A stretch of 27,898 bases of DNA from Cercozoa sp. M6MM (Eukaryota > Endomyxa: Ascetosporea): assembly GCA_040357565.1 (NCBI GenBank), contig JBDODJ010000142.1, one strand, 5' to 3'. This document shows, piece after piece, positions 1 to 9,737 of this stretch. Every line of letters begins with the position of its first letter. The stretch's first letter is position 1. The notes under the pieces were generated by a model. That model was not told the origin of the DNA, made no database searches, and saw nothing but the letters and a program-made list of their open reading frames with translations. The position numbers and the translations under genes were made by a program.

Positions 1-37
1 GGGGGGGTAAGAGAGGGGCAAGGAGGTTAAAGCAAAG

Positions 38-1953
38 CTACTCGGGATCCGGAACGATCTGCATGTGCAGCAGCTGCGCCTTGTCGCTGTCGCTTTCGGT
101 GGGGAAGAGCGCCTTGACTTCGTCGTTGCGAATCACGCGTGCGAATTCGAGTTTCTCGCCGAACTTGAGCCACTGGGAAAAGGGGGGTAAGGGGTTAGCG
201 GAGGAGATAAGGATGGGAGAGTGCACCAGAGCCTTGAGCAGACGAGGCAGGCGTTTCTTGTCGTTGGGAGTGACGAGGGCCACGGTGGGTCGGCCCTTGG
301 CGGCGGCCTGCTGCAGCCACGCGGACAGTTCGTCGACGCGACGCAGCGTGGGCACAGCACTCTCATCTACGGCCGCCTTGGCCAGCAGCGAGTGCGCCTG
401 CTTGACCAGAGCCTCCGTCTTGCGGGCACCTTGGTACTCCTGCGGACGCTGCTGCTGCTTGTCCCCGGCAGGCAGGTACTTAAGGGTCGGGTATCCCTGG
501 ACCTGGTGCTGTTGACACAGTGCCTGCGACTGCTCGTTCGTACAGTCCACGGTGACGAACTTGACCTGTCCCTGCAGCTGCTGGGCGGCACGACGGTACT
601 CGGGCTCCAGTGCCTTGCAATGACCGCACCAGGGTGCAAAGAACTCCAGCACCACCGGCAGTCGCTCTTGCAGCACCACCTGCGCCCAGTTGGACGACGT
701 CGCCTTCACGCGCAGATCCGGCACCTTGTCCTTCTTCTGCTTCTTGTCCTTCTTCTGCTTCTTCTGCTTTTGTCGCTCCTGACGCTTCTGCTTGCGCTCG
801 GCACGCTTGCGTTCCTGTCGCGCCTTCTTGTCCTACAGTCCAGGTGCAATCCAGTCCAGGAAAAATCCAGTCCAGTCCAGGTACAATCCAGTCCAGTCCA
901 GGTACAATCCAGTACAGTCCAATCCAATTCATTCAGTACAGGACAAACGTACCGCAGAAGGATCGACGCCCAGCTTATCGGTCAGGAAGGATCGCATCGT
1001 GCTGCGCGTCGCCTTTTCCAAAACGAGCGCTTCGTCGGCGTCGGCCAGGTAGAGCAGAACAACCGGCAATCGTTCCTCCAGTGTCATCTCAAGTTTCTCC
1101 GACACTGCTTTCGTCTTTTTCTGACCGGCCACGACGCCCAGGGAGACCTGCAGCACGCAAACTGTCGACTTGACTCTGACTCGACTGGAAGAAAGTGAAA
1201 GCTCACATGATCAGCGAAATCGAGCGAAAGCGACTTGAGTGCCGGCGAGACTGAAGTGTCCTTGGTGAACACAACAGCACGTGCACCGTCTTGCTCCAGG
1301 AAGGCGTCGAACTGCAACAAGATTCACAATATTCAAGCTTTCATTTTTTATTTGCAAACACAAAACTGCACCTTCTTGACAGTCAGCGACTTGGCGGCGC
1401 TCTTCATGTTTTGCGTGATGAAGTCGTACATGGCCTATGTTAGACACATTCTTACCGCTTCCTCACCCCTACCCTACATGCTCCTCCCCCAAAGCCTCAA
1501 CTCACATCGACTTCGCGCGCGCCGTTGTAGTCGATGGCGCGCCCGTTCTTGAAGAGTTTGAGCGTCGGGAAGCCCTGCACAAAGTAAAATTTTGACGAGA
1601 AAAATCTGGCAGAGTGAAACGCGGCGCGCCTGGATGCCGTGACGCTGCGCGAGCTCCTTCTCTTGGTCGCAGTCGACGGCAGCCACCGTGACGACACCCT
1701 TGAGCTTCTTGGCCAGCTGGCGGTACTTGGGCGCCAGTGCCTTGCAGTGCCCGCACCACGGAGCAAAAAACTCCACCATCACCACCTGCAAAATACAGAC
1801 AACGGCGATGAAAGCTGCAAGCAGTGTCAAAGCACACTCAGGCACCTGATCACTGTCGGCCACGACATCGCGCCAGTTTCGCGACGTCACTGGCACCTGT
1901 GCCTGCACCAGCGACACGGCGAGCAGTGCCAGAATCGCCAGATACCACTGCAT
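38..1953 (-). CDS. Protein disulfide isomerase, two thioredoxin domains (P5/MPD1-like)
   Basis: Catalyses disulfide formation and isomerisation in the ER lumen. Exons, read right to left: 1846-1953, 1630-1785, 1506-1574, 1372-1434, 1207-1311, 953-1147, 227-832, 38-172; about 478 residues. The start gives a hydrophobic signal peptide (MQWYLAILALLAVSLVQA). Two active sites FFAPWCGHCKAL lie near residues 47-50 and 301-304. Between them are a redox-inactive thioredoxin-like stretch (VVFTKDTSVSPALKSLSLDF, as in yeast Mpd1-like proteins) and a strongly basic Lys/Gln/Arg linker of about 35 residues (exon start near 832). A TAG follows PDPE at 38-40, but GTAGCT overlaps it and C-rich intron-like sequence follows, so the gene may continue beyond the window; no KDEL-type signal is visible. 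The second intron fits the family best with a GC donor. Family call firm, subfamily uncertain. Confidence 0.88.
838..946. repeat. 21-bp tandem repeat in a PDI intron
   Basis: Degenerate copies of AATCCAGTCCAGTCCAGGTAC fill most of the intron at 833-952. On the transcribed (minus) strand each unit reads GTACCTGGACTGGACTGGATT and so carries a potential GTACCT donor, but the exon joins cleanly across the whole array. Confidence 0.8.
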
Positions 1954-2417
1954 TCTCTCTCTTCAATGCTATTTCGACCTCTCTCGGTGACTCTCTGTGG
2001 TCACTGACGTCAACCGCCAAAATCGAAACTGCAAATGGAAAAATGCTAGTTTCGCCAAAGCTATATTATGCCGTATTGGCAATGCACAACCGCAACAGTG
2101 CACACAACACACGCTGACACTGCTCTGTTTATCACTTTGTGCCCGTATTGTACTGAACCGGATCCAGCAGAAAACGAGCCGGGGCACAGTCAAAGAGTGT
2201 CCGCCCTGACCGCCAGGGATTCTCCTGATTCTGATCAGCATTGTGAAGAATCGCCTAGATCTCTTGCTTCAACATTACGCAGCGGGATTGTTGGTTCGAG
2301 TGCACACCAATTGTTTCTTTGTTTCTCTGCGTTGTTGTGGTACGCCGCTCTCATACATACTGATGCATCACGATATATGTGGATGCAGAAGAACCGCGCG
2401 AAGCGTTATCGACAGTG
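1954..2417. promoter_or_regulatory. Divergent intergenic region, PDI / ZIP transporter
   Basis: These 464 bases separate the two start codons of a head-to-head pair and must hold both promoters and 5' UTRs. I see no convincing TATA box or repeated element and no good coding exon. Confidence 0.5.
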
Positions 2418-3416
2418 ATGAAGGACTGGCATCCCGTGACGCAGGCTCTCGTAGCAGGCATTGTGTAAGTTGTCCAATAAGGAAACGTGTGTCTTGTGTA
2501 CGTAGTGGTGTGGTGCAGTGTCTGGGCCTCGACCGCCTTGGGTGCGGCCGTCTTGTGTACGTAGTGGTGTGGTGCAGTGTCTGGGCCTCGACCGCCTTGG
2601 GTGCGGCCGTGGTCTTCTTCACGCGCAAGGTGTCCTCCCGAGTGATGGACCTGCTGTTCGGCCTGGCTGCTGGCGTTATGGTGCGCCCTGTCATACCCTT
2701 TATTGATGTCTCTATATATGTATTGATATGTATACATTAGACCTGGCATATTTTGTTTATGAGCAGGTGGCAGCAGCGACGCTGGGTCTCTTTGCCGAAG
2801 GCGTCGAGATGTCGGAGGAGGATGAGTTCTGGGGCGAGACGTGGTCGTGGGTGCCGCCGTCGATCGGCATGGCGATCGCTTTCGTGCTGGTGCACGCGCT
2901 GAGTGGCTACGTCGACCGCTTCCGCGCGCAGAACGCCGACGCCGACGTGCTGGCCGTGGCCGAGCATAGCATGGCCGAGCACCAGATTCACGACGGCGCC
3001 TTCACGCCGGCCAACCGCTCCTCCATCCAGGGCGGTCTGGGCAAACGCGATCCCAACGACCTCGAGTCGGCGCTGCTGAACACCTCGCTGGGCGAGCGCG
3101 TCGCCTTCAAGGGCGAGCTTTCGGCCGCCGACGACGCCGACAGCAGCGACCTTACCTTCAGCGAGCGCATGAAGACCTCGTCCACTTTCCGACGCGTCTT
3201 TGTCTTCATCTTTGCCATGTAGCGTCTCTGTCTATCTGTATTTGTATATATAAGTGTATATATATATGTATATATATATATAAGTATATATTATATGTGT
3301 CTGTATGATTGTGTAGGACTGTGCACAACTTCCCCGAGGGTGTCGCCGTCGGTGTCGCCTACGGCGGTGGTGACTTTGGTGCCGCCCTTGCTCTCACTGT
3401 GGTACGTCAGTGACAT

Positions 3417-3454
<38 letters not shown>

Positions 3455-3883
3455 TGGTATATGTAAATTTATATGTGTATGTATGGGTGGGCAGGGCATC
3501 TGCATCCAGAACCTGCCGGAAGGCATGGCGGTGTCGCTGCCGCTGCGCAAGGAGGGCATGTCGCTCTGGAACTCCTTCATGTGGGGCCAGCTCTCCGGCC
3601 TCGTGCAGCCGCTGGGTGCCGTGCTGGGAGCGCTGGCCACGGTGGCCTTTGAGGGCTTGCTGCCCTACGCTGTGGGCTTTGCCGCCGGTGCCATGCTGTA
3701 CGTCGTCATCGAGGAGGTCATCCCTGACGTGCATCTCAAGAAGGGCGCCGTGAAGTTCATGTCGTACGGCTTCCTCGTCGGCTTCATCGTACCCTCTGTT
3801 TTCCTGTGTACCGCAGGCATCTGTTACTCTTTGTTGTTTGTGTTTGACAGGTCATGGTGTCGCTCGACACGGCCTTCGCATAA
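2418..3883 (+). CDS. SLC39A11: ZIP-family metal transporter (ZIP11/GufA type)
   Basis: Membrane transporter expected to move zinc or another divalent metal into the cytosol. Exons 2418-2464, 2578-2680, 2767-3218, 3317-3401, 3495-3788, 3851-3883; 337 residues. The two metal-site helices carry HNFPEGVAVGVAYGGG (from residue 204) and QNLPEGMAVSLPLR (from 234), the paired HNxPEG and QNxPEG motifs of the ZupT/GufA/ZIP11 group. The N-terminal helix (VWASTALGAAVVFF), a polar loop of about 100 residues in exon 3 and later helices (GQLSGLVQPLGAVLGALATV) fit the eight-helix plan. The ATG at 2418 is the first after an in-frame stop. Intron 1 contains a 59-bp duplication that doubles its acceptor; only the downstream acceptor keeps the frame. 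Confidence 0.88.
2491..2608. repeat. Exact 59-bp tandem duplication across an intron/exon junction
   Basis: Copies 2491-2549 and 2550-2608 are identical. The unit contains the intron's 3' end (GTGGTGCAG) plus the first 31 bases of the next exon. Splicing at the first copy runs into TAG inside the second; splicing at the second copy stays open. Confidence 0.95.
3424..3455. repeat. (AC)n/(AT)n microsatellite in ZIP intron 4
   Basis: Short ACACAC run followed by about 12 AT units, within the intron 3402-3494. A similar AT-rich stretch is in the preceding intron (about 3240-3300). Confidence 0.85.
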
Positions 3884-4410
3884 GCTGCCTTTTTATTTTA
3901 TTGCCCGCTTGCCTGCTGGCGTCGTGCATGTGCATACCTTCCATCCGAGCTCCCAAGACAATAACACGTGCTGTCCACCCCAAACGAAGCGTACAATTGT
4001 GCTCCCAAAAACCTCACCGGCAGCCACCGTATGCATGCACAACGCGCTCCGCTCGCTCAAGCGAATTCCATTCGAAGACAGTAGTTTTATGTTGTTGAAC
4101 TGAACTTTCGTGACTCGAACGGTACGCACGACTTCAATGTGTCGACTGCCTGACTGGCTGGAATACGATAGCCATAAAGTAACTAAGTTCAGTTATTTCT
4201 TGTCTACCGGTTCAAGTAACTGAACGTCGGCACTAAAGTACTGTAACGAACGGCAGACGATGTTAGCGGCGCACGGCAGGCGAGCCGAGGTCGGGTGGTC
4301 AGATGCGACTCAGCAGTCGCATGCGATCGGCTCGCGAACGGTGCGAGCCGAAACTGCCGCCTCTGCCGCTTTTGTTGCTACGCACATTGATATGCACACA
4401 GACAGACAAG
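3884..4410. other. Convergent intergenic region with tandem hairpins
   Basis: Lies between the 3' ends of the ZIP gene and the TRAIP-like gene, so it holds both 3' UTRs. I see no gene. It contains a 9-bp inverted repeat (GTTCAGTTA at 4188, TAACTGAAC at 4217) and two adjacent perfect 8-bp stems: ATGCGACT/AGTCGCAT (4303-4322) and CGGCTCGC/GCGAGCCG (4328-4350). Confidence 0.6.
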
Positions 4411-6323
4411 TCAGACCCAGTCGACACATGGGTAGGGGAGGGCAGGGTACCCACTGGTACGACGCAAGAGAGGAACCGGCGGTGCGGCGTTGCCGCTGCT
4501 GGTGGTGCCTTCGGTGGAAGCAGCAGTCTCGTTGGTGAGATCGACGAGTGAGTCCGTGTCGCTCGTGAGGTCAATGTCGAAACTCAGCTCCATTGGGTTC
4601 CTCCTGCCTCTGACTCGAGGTGCAGGTGGATTGTTGTCGTTGTTTCTGTTGCTGCTACTTTGGACAGTGTTGTTGTTGCTTTGATTGCTTCTGTTGTCGC
4701 TTTGATTGTTTTTGCCGCTGTCGTTGAGACCAAGCAAGTCGTACAGAGGGTCGTCATCGTTGTCATTGTCGTTGTTGCTGTTGTTACTGTTGTCATTATT
4801 GTTGTTACTGTTGCTGTTGGCATCGGTGTTGTTTCTGTCGCTGTTGTGAGAAACGCGGCGGCGTTTCGGCGGACGCGAGTCGTTTCTTGCAGCGGCAGCG
4901 CCGTTGGCCGAGTGCGGAGACTGCAGCTGCTGGCGCAGACGGACGCACTCGGCGCGAGACCGTTTCAGCTGCCAGCGCAGTCGCTGCACTTCCTCCGCGC
5001 TCGCCTGGGTAGGGGGTAGGGGTAGGGGGTAGGGGTAGGGGTAGGGGTAGGGGTAGGGGTAGGGGTAGGGATAGGGTAGGCGTAGGGGTAGGCGTAAAGA
5101 GCATGTGGGTAGAGTAAAGGGCAGTGGGGTAGGAGTAAAGGAGGGTGTGGAGGTGGGGGACGAAAGGAGAGTGTGAGGGAGCAGAGGGTACAGTCACAGT
5201 GGTAGGTTGACTCTGCTTCCAGCGCGCCTGCTCGCGCGTGAGTCGACGGAACTCCCGACGCAGCCAGGTGACTTGCACTTCGAGCTGTTTGACTTGTCGC
5301 GCCGGCGGTTGCGACTTGTTGTCGCGCATGAGTTGCTCGTACTCGGCGTCGTTGCCCTGCATCAGTTCCAGCACCGGCTCGGCCAGGGCCATCTTCTGCA
5401 CCAGCAGCTGTGCATTGCGCTGCAGTCGCTCCACGTCCTCCTGCGCCTCGCCCAGTTCTTTCTCCAGCTTCTCTGCTGTACGGGCAGGGGGTAGAGTGTG
5501 AGGCAAAGGGGAGATAGAGGAATAGAGAGATGGAGGGATAGAGAGATGGAGGGACAGAGATAGAGGAGCAGAGAGGTGAGGGGAAGAATACACTTGGTGC
5601 GTGCGCGGTTGACTTGCTGCCGCAACTGCTCGATGTGCGACTCTGTGCTCGACTGCTGTCGCAGCAGTGTTTCCACTTGCGTCTGCTTCTGTTTCAACGC
5701 CTTCTCAGCAGCCTCTGTTTTCTCCTTGGCCTCTTCGAGTTGCCGCTTGGCCTCGCGCGCCTTCTCCTGCGCCACCAGTGTGTCGGCAGCTCTGTCCGAG
5801 GGATACACATGCACAGGCAAGAGGTACAAGGATACAGGAATAGTGCATACCCAGAGTTGCCCAGCTTGGCAATGATCTGTTGTGCTACTTTACGCGGCTC
5901 GAGAAACAGTGACACGGCTTGATTCCTCTACAGTTATATATGCACATGTCTACCTAAGGCAAGGTGCGCGGGGGGGGGGTACCCTGCTCGGTTTCTTGCA
6001 CAGAGGACATCGTTGATCGCCGCGTCTTAGCCACGTTGAAATGCACTTTTGGTGGAACACATGACCACACGGAAGTGCCATGAGATCTGCACATATGCAC
6101 ATGGACCCAGTCGGTCAAGTCATGGAACCATCAAGGTTTTTCTACCTGTCCCAAGTGGATCCTGACAGATCACACACGGTTCCGCCAGGTCATCCTCATC
6201 GTCGCTGTCACTTGAATCTCCCAGCACTCTGTCTGTGGCCGATGTCGCCGGTGCTGCGTCGTTCGACAAATCGACAACGTCCTCCTCGGAATCCAAGGTG
6301 TGCACAGCACGGAAGACCGACAT
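4411..6323 (-). CDS. TRAIP: RING-type E3 ubiquitin ligase, TRAIP-like
   Basis: Exons, right to left: 6146-6323, 5983-6086, 5851-5927, 5592-5791, 5192-5475 (an alternative donor ends this exon at 5198), 4411-5004; 478 residues, close to human TRAIP (469). A RING-H2 domain has Cys50, Cys53, Cys66, His68, His71, Cys74, Cys85, Cys88 (LPCGHVFHQKC, then CPLC). A long coiled coil follows (EKAREAKRQLEEAKEKTEAA; LEKELGEAQEDVERLQRNA). The C-terminal exon is a disordered Asn/Asp/Ser-rich region with a basic KRRRV cluster that could be a nuclear signal. In animals TRAIP ubiquitinates the replisome at converging forks and in mitosis. RING followed at once by a coiled coil, plus length, supports the name; I see no clear PIP box, so it may be another RING/coiled-coil ligase. 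Confidence 0.7.
4584..4830. repeat. Trinucleotide-rich tract coding for Asn/Asp/Ser runs
   Basis: On the plus strand GTTGTTGTC-type triplets dominate; on the coding (minus) strand they give poly-Asn with Asp and Ser in the tail of the TRAIP-like protein. The frame stays open throughout. Confidence 0.75.
5008..5096. repeat. Telomere-like (TAGGGG)n array inside an intron
   Basis: About a dozen units of GGGGTA/GGGGGTA lie directly upstream (in transcript sense) of the acceptor at 5005, inside the intron 5005-5191. In transcript sense it is (CCCCTA)n and ends in the pyrimidine tract before CAG. Short related tracts occur in many other introns here. Confidence 0.9.
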
Positions 6324-6556
6324 TTTCCGAGGAAACGGCGCCCACCGACTCCAGCCTCCACAGACGCTAGACGCACTAACACAACTTCGTTCGCGCTGGC
6401 ATTCGCCTCGATCAACGATTTACTGCACAGCAATTCTGTCTATACGTCCGACTCACAGCATATCCTTGCGGCTCACTGCCCACCGGCTCGAAACGCGGAA
6501 CCGAGTTTAGCAGTGTGAAACTATGTAGTGAGGCTGTCAACAGCCGTGCATAGGGA
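6324..6556. promoter_or_regulatory. Divergent promoter, TRAIP-like / INCENP-like
   Basis: Only 233 bases separate the two start codons, so the promoters and 5' UTRs of both genes lie here. No TATA box is evident. Confidence 0.55.
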
Positions 6557-8842
6557 ATGGAGAGCGTAGATGATGATCTTAGCGCGGAGCTAGACCGGCT
6601 CATGCAGACGTCTGATCAGGCGTTTGAACATGCACATGCATTGCATGGGGTACTCTGCACATACCTGTGATCGTGATCTACGCGAGTTTTAGTGGTCTGA
6701 AAAATGTGCCTGAATTGTCTGTGCTTTTGCCAGATGTGCTGATTTGATCTGACTGTTGATCTTTCTGTGTGTTCAGAAAATGCTAGACCGCTGCTTTGAA
6801 GTTCTGGAGCAGAGTATAGGCAAGATGAGTGTTTCCGGCGTCGCGATGCTGGGCGAGCAGGTGGAAGCTCTCGCCCTGAACATTGGTCTCGAACCAACGT
6901 TGCGACCGCTGCAACCTCTTCCAGTTTCTTCTGGCGAGTCGAATCTACTCGACAACACTGCCGAAGGCACGTGCATGTCGCGTTCTTCGGCACGTTCATC
7001 GCACACTTCGTCTCAAGCTTCTCACACTTTGTCTCAAGCTTCTCGCGCTTTGTCGCAAGTGTCGTCTCACGCGTCGTTTGCGCAAGGCGAGACAGGTTCG
7101 AACGCGAGCGAAATCGTCACGAAATCCACTGAAACGAGGCGGCACAACGAAAGAAGGACGAACGCGCGCGAATTCGTGCCGCCGGTGAAGAAGCAACCCG
7201 TGTTTCCGTTCAGCACAGCCAAGAAACCAACCACAGCCAAGAAAGCGCGCAAGCAAAGCACGCGTTCGCTGTCGCGAAAGCGACCTCTTTTCGACGACGG
7301 CAACGATGCCATGCTGCTCTCCAATGTGCGTTTCTTCCCGTTGTTTGTTCTATTTATATGTGCTGGTCTCGTATGTAATGTGCGGGTGTTTGTGTGCAAG
7401 CAGGTGCAGGTGCAAAACCTCAACGCACCTGCCGACAAAAACGGCGAGGAAATCGTCGATGATTCCATTCTCGAGGTGTGTTGCTGGTCCTTTGCCTATT
7501 CCATTGCTCTCCAATACCATACGTGCGGGCAGGACGAAGACTCGGACGACGAGGTGCTGCTTACGTCGCAGCGAACCAAAGTGCGTCGTCTGTCGCTACA
7601 GCACTCGGCCGCCAGTTCGCGGCAGATCGAGGCTCAGGAACGCGCACGTCTCACACGCGAAAAACGTAGCAACCAGCCTTTGCTACCTCCTTGCACTCTT
7701 CCGTTCTACCCTTGTGCCCTCTTGCCTTCAGAGAAAACGCCACTGCCGAAAATTCGTCGAAAGTTTGCGGCCAAAACACCCGTCACTCAGCGCAAGGTAT
7801 GTGGATTGTTTGGTTCCCTTTACTCTTTCTTTTTACACCGACATCTTATCTCTTTCTTGTAGGTGTACCGAGCGAGGTCAAAGACGCCAAAGAAGTCACA
7901 GCAGCAGCAGCAATCACAGTCGGCCAAGTTGAAAGCCTTTGAAGCAGCGAAGCACCTCTTTTCGCCACGGCCCAGCAAAGTAGAGTTTGATTTACTCCCT
8001 CTCCCTTACCCCTGCCTCGTTGTACATCTATCTCGGTGCTGTAGAGGGGGAACACGAGGCAGCAACAACAGTCGAAACGCATGGATGCGCGAATGCAGAA
8101 GCGCGACATCCTCATGTCCAATGTATTTCCTTCCATATATATATATATATATATATACGAACTTGCTTGAACCAGATCAAAGAAAACGCCGGAATGCCGA
8201 GCTTTGCGAAATCTACGGCCTCGGCGCGCGGCAAGTCGCGCAAGCCGCAGTCCGTCGTGTCGAGGACACTGGTAGCCACGCTTTCCTTCTCCGACCCCCT
8301 GCCTGTCTGCCTTGTGGACCAGAGTTGTTGTGCAGTCAGCGAGGCGGCCGAGGTCGTCGCGGCCGACGCCGGTGCCTATCGTTAGTGAGAGTGTACCTGT
8401 TCACATGTACGTGTGTGTGTGTGTTGATACAGATATACATATGACACATGGTATGCGTGCGCAGATGGACCTCAACTCCACCGCGCTGGAGCAGCAGATT
8501 CTCGCAGCCTCACCGTCTGTCGGTAGTGTCCGTTATTTTTGTACGGTATCCCACGTTATCTGTGTGTGTACAGCGGCCAAGGCGCTACACTGGGATGGCG
8601 AATACCGTCCGCCTGCGTCGGAATTTGACGTCTCCATCGTCAAGAGTCCGTACCGTTCTCCCTTATGTACGCACAAATTGGTCCTCTACACGGATCGTTT
8701 GTGTGTGGTGAGACAGACCCCCGTCCGACGACGGCGAAAGTGAGGATGAGGAAGAGCAAAAGGAAGACGTCCGACCAAAGGAGAAGCGAAAGCTGCCGCG
8801 GTACGACCCGTTTTATATTTGTGTTCATACGTATGGATACAT

Positions 8843-8895
<53 letters not shown>

Positions 8896-9542
8896 GGTGG
8901 GCCCGAAGGAGCTGCCACGCGCGCTGCGGCGTCAATTGCGCGTCGATCCAGATCCGATCTTTGGCGAGGTCGACTTAAAACTGCTGCAGGTAGAGTCTTC
9001 CCTCTAGTTCTTGTCCCTACCTACCCTACCCACGTATGTATCCTTGGGAGCAGAGGAATTGGTCGGAGATCTTTCCGAATGCAGTGGCTGCTGGCAAGGA
9101 GGTACACATAGACACACAACTGCATGTTGGAAATATCGCTATGTGCATGTTGCTTCGCAGCGACTGAAGAAACCGCTTGTTGTGCCACGCGACGAAATAC
9201 GCAAATACAAGGAGACCATGAATTTCAAGTACTCTGCTCCCTCTGCCCCGTTATCTCTTTCTTCTATCTCTACCCCCCTTTATGCTTGCTACAAAGAAAA
9301 CTGTCACCGGAGCGAGTACTGTCGGCGGTGGCGAGCAATACAGCCCTTGCTTTCCGTCGTCGCGCCGGGCGCATCACCCGCGCCGCTGTGCCGCGCAAGC
9401 CACGCAGCAAGCACGCGTAACTATGTCCCCGACTCAGTTGCCTCGAGAGCGAGTTGATGCATGTCCCTTCCTCTTGTGCAGGACACGACGACGGCCCTAT
9501 GCCGAACGCGTGTCGGCGCAGCCCGGGAAGATTCGTTTTTAG
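6557..9542 (+). CDS. INCENP: Inner centromere protein homologue (INCENP, IN-box)
   Basis: Scaffold of the chromosomal passenger complex; its C-terminal IN-box binds and activates Aurora kinase. Sevente​en exons: 6557-6649, 6777-7325, 7404-7475, 7533-7665, 7732-7796, 7863-7979, 8045-8122, 8176-8271, 8336-8392, 8465-8525, 8574-8649, 8717-8800, 8893-8989, 9054-9101, 9161-9228, 9297-9416, 9482-9542; phases agree throughout, 624 residues. The IN-box (about 494-535) shows the Trp (RWVGPKELPRAL), then DPDPIFG and WSEIFPN, matching the W...L..AL..Q..DP..IFG...EIF pattern of fungal and animal INCENPs. An acidic SDDGESEDEEE stretch precedes it, as in human INCENP. The start forms a predicted helix, fitting the survivin/borealin-binding end. 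The middle is Ser-rich and basic. No clear TSS phosphorylation motif follows the IN-box. Last two exons are less certain. Confidence 0.75.
8136..8157. repeat. (AT)n microsatellite in an INCENP intron
   Basis: About 11 AT units in the intron 8123-8175. Confidence 0.85.
8845..8892. repeat. (AC)n microsatellite ending in a splice acceptor
   Basis: About 23 AC units run directly into the AG at 8891-8892; the next base starts the exon that encodes the IN-box. The repeat replaces the usual pyrimidine tract. Confidence 0.9.
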
Positions 9543-9737
9543 TGATGTCCGATCATGACCCACGCCAATCAATTCAACTGAACGACGCGACGCGGTGCTG
9601 TGCTGACGTGACGGACAGTGGATGTTGAGTTTACTGAACTAACGTCAAGTAGTTAGTTGAGTCTTCTAGGAAACCAACTGTGTAGTTTGTTACAGACTGA
9701 CTCAGAATATGCAGTCTCCGCGGGGATAAACCCAGAC

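Noticed and set aside
221-1198. Long plus-strand open frame of 325 codons
   Set aside because: It is antisense to the PDI exons, Leu/Arg-rich, and produced by the codon bias of the real gene.
2550-2577. A separate mini-intron inside the second 59-bp copy of the ZIP gene
   Set aside because: GTACGT to GTGCAG would be only about 21 bases and would break the phase; skipping the first acceptor explains the data better.
5008-5096. Interstitial telomere or chromosome end
   Set aside because: The array is inside an intron that joins two in-phase coding exons, and similar tracts occur in many other introns.
5540-5580. U6-like ACAGAGA motif at about 5553
   Set aside because: It sits in a purine-rich intron repeat (GGGACAGAGATAGAGG) with no U6 context.
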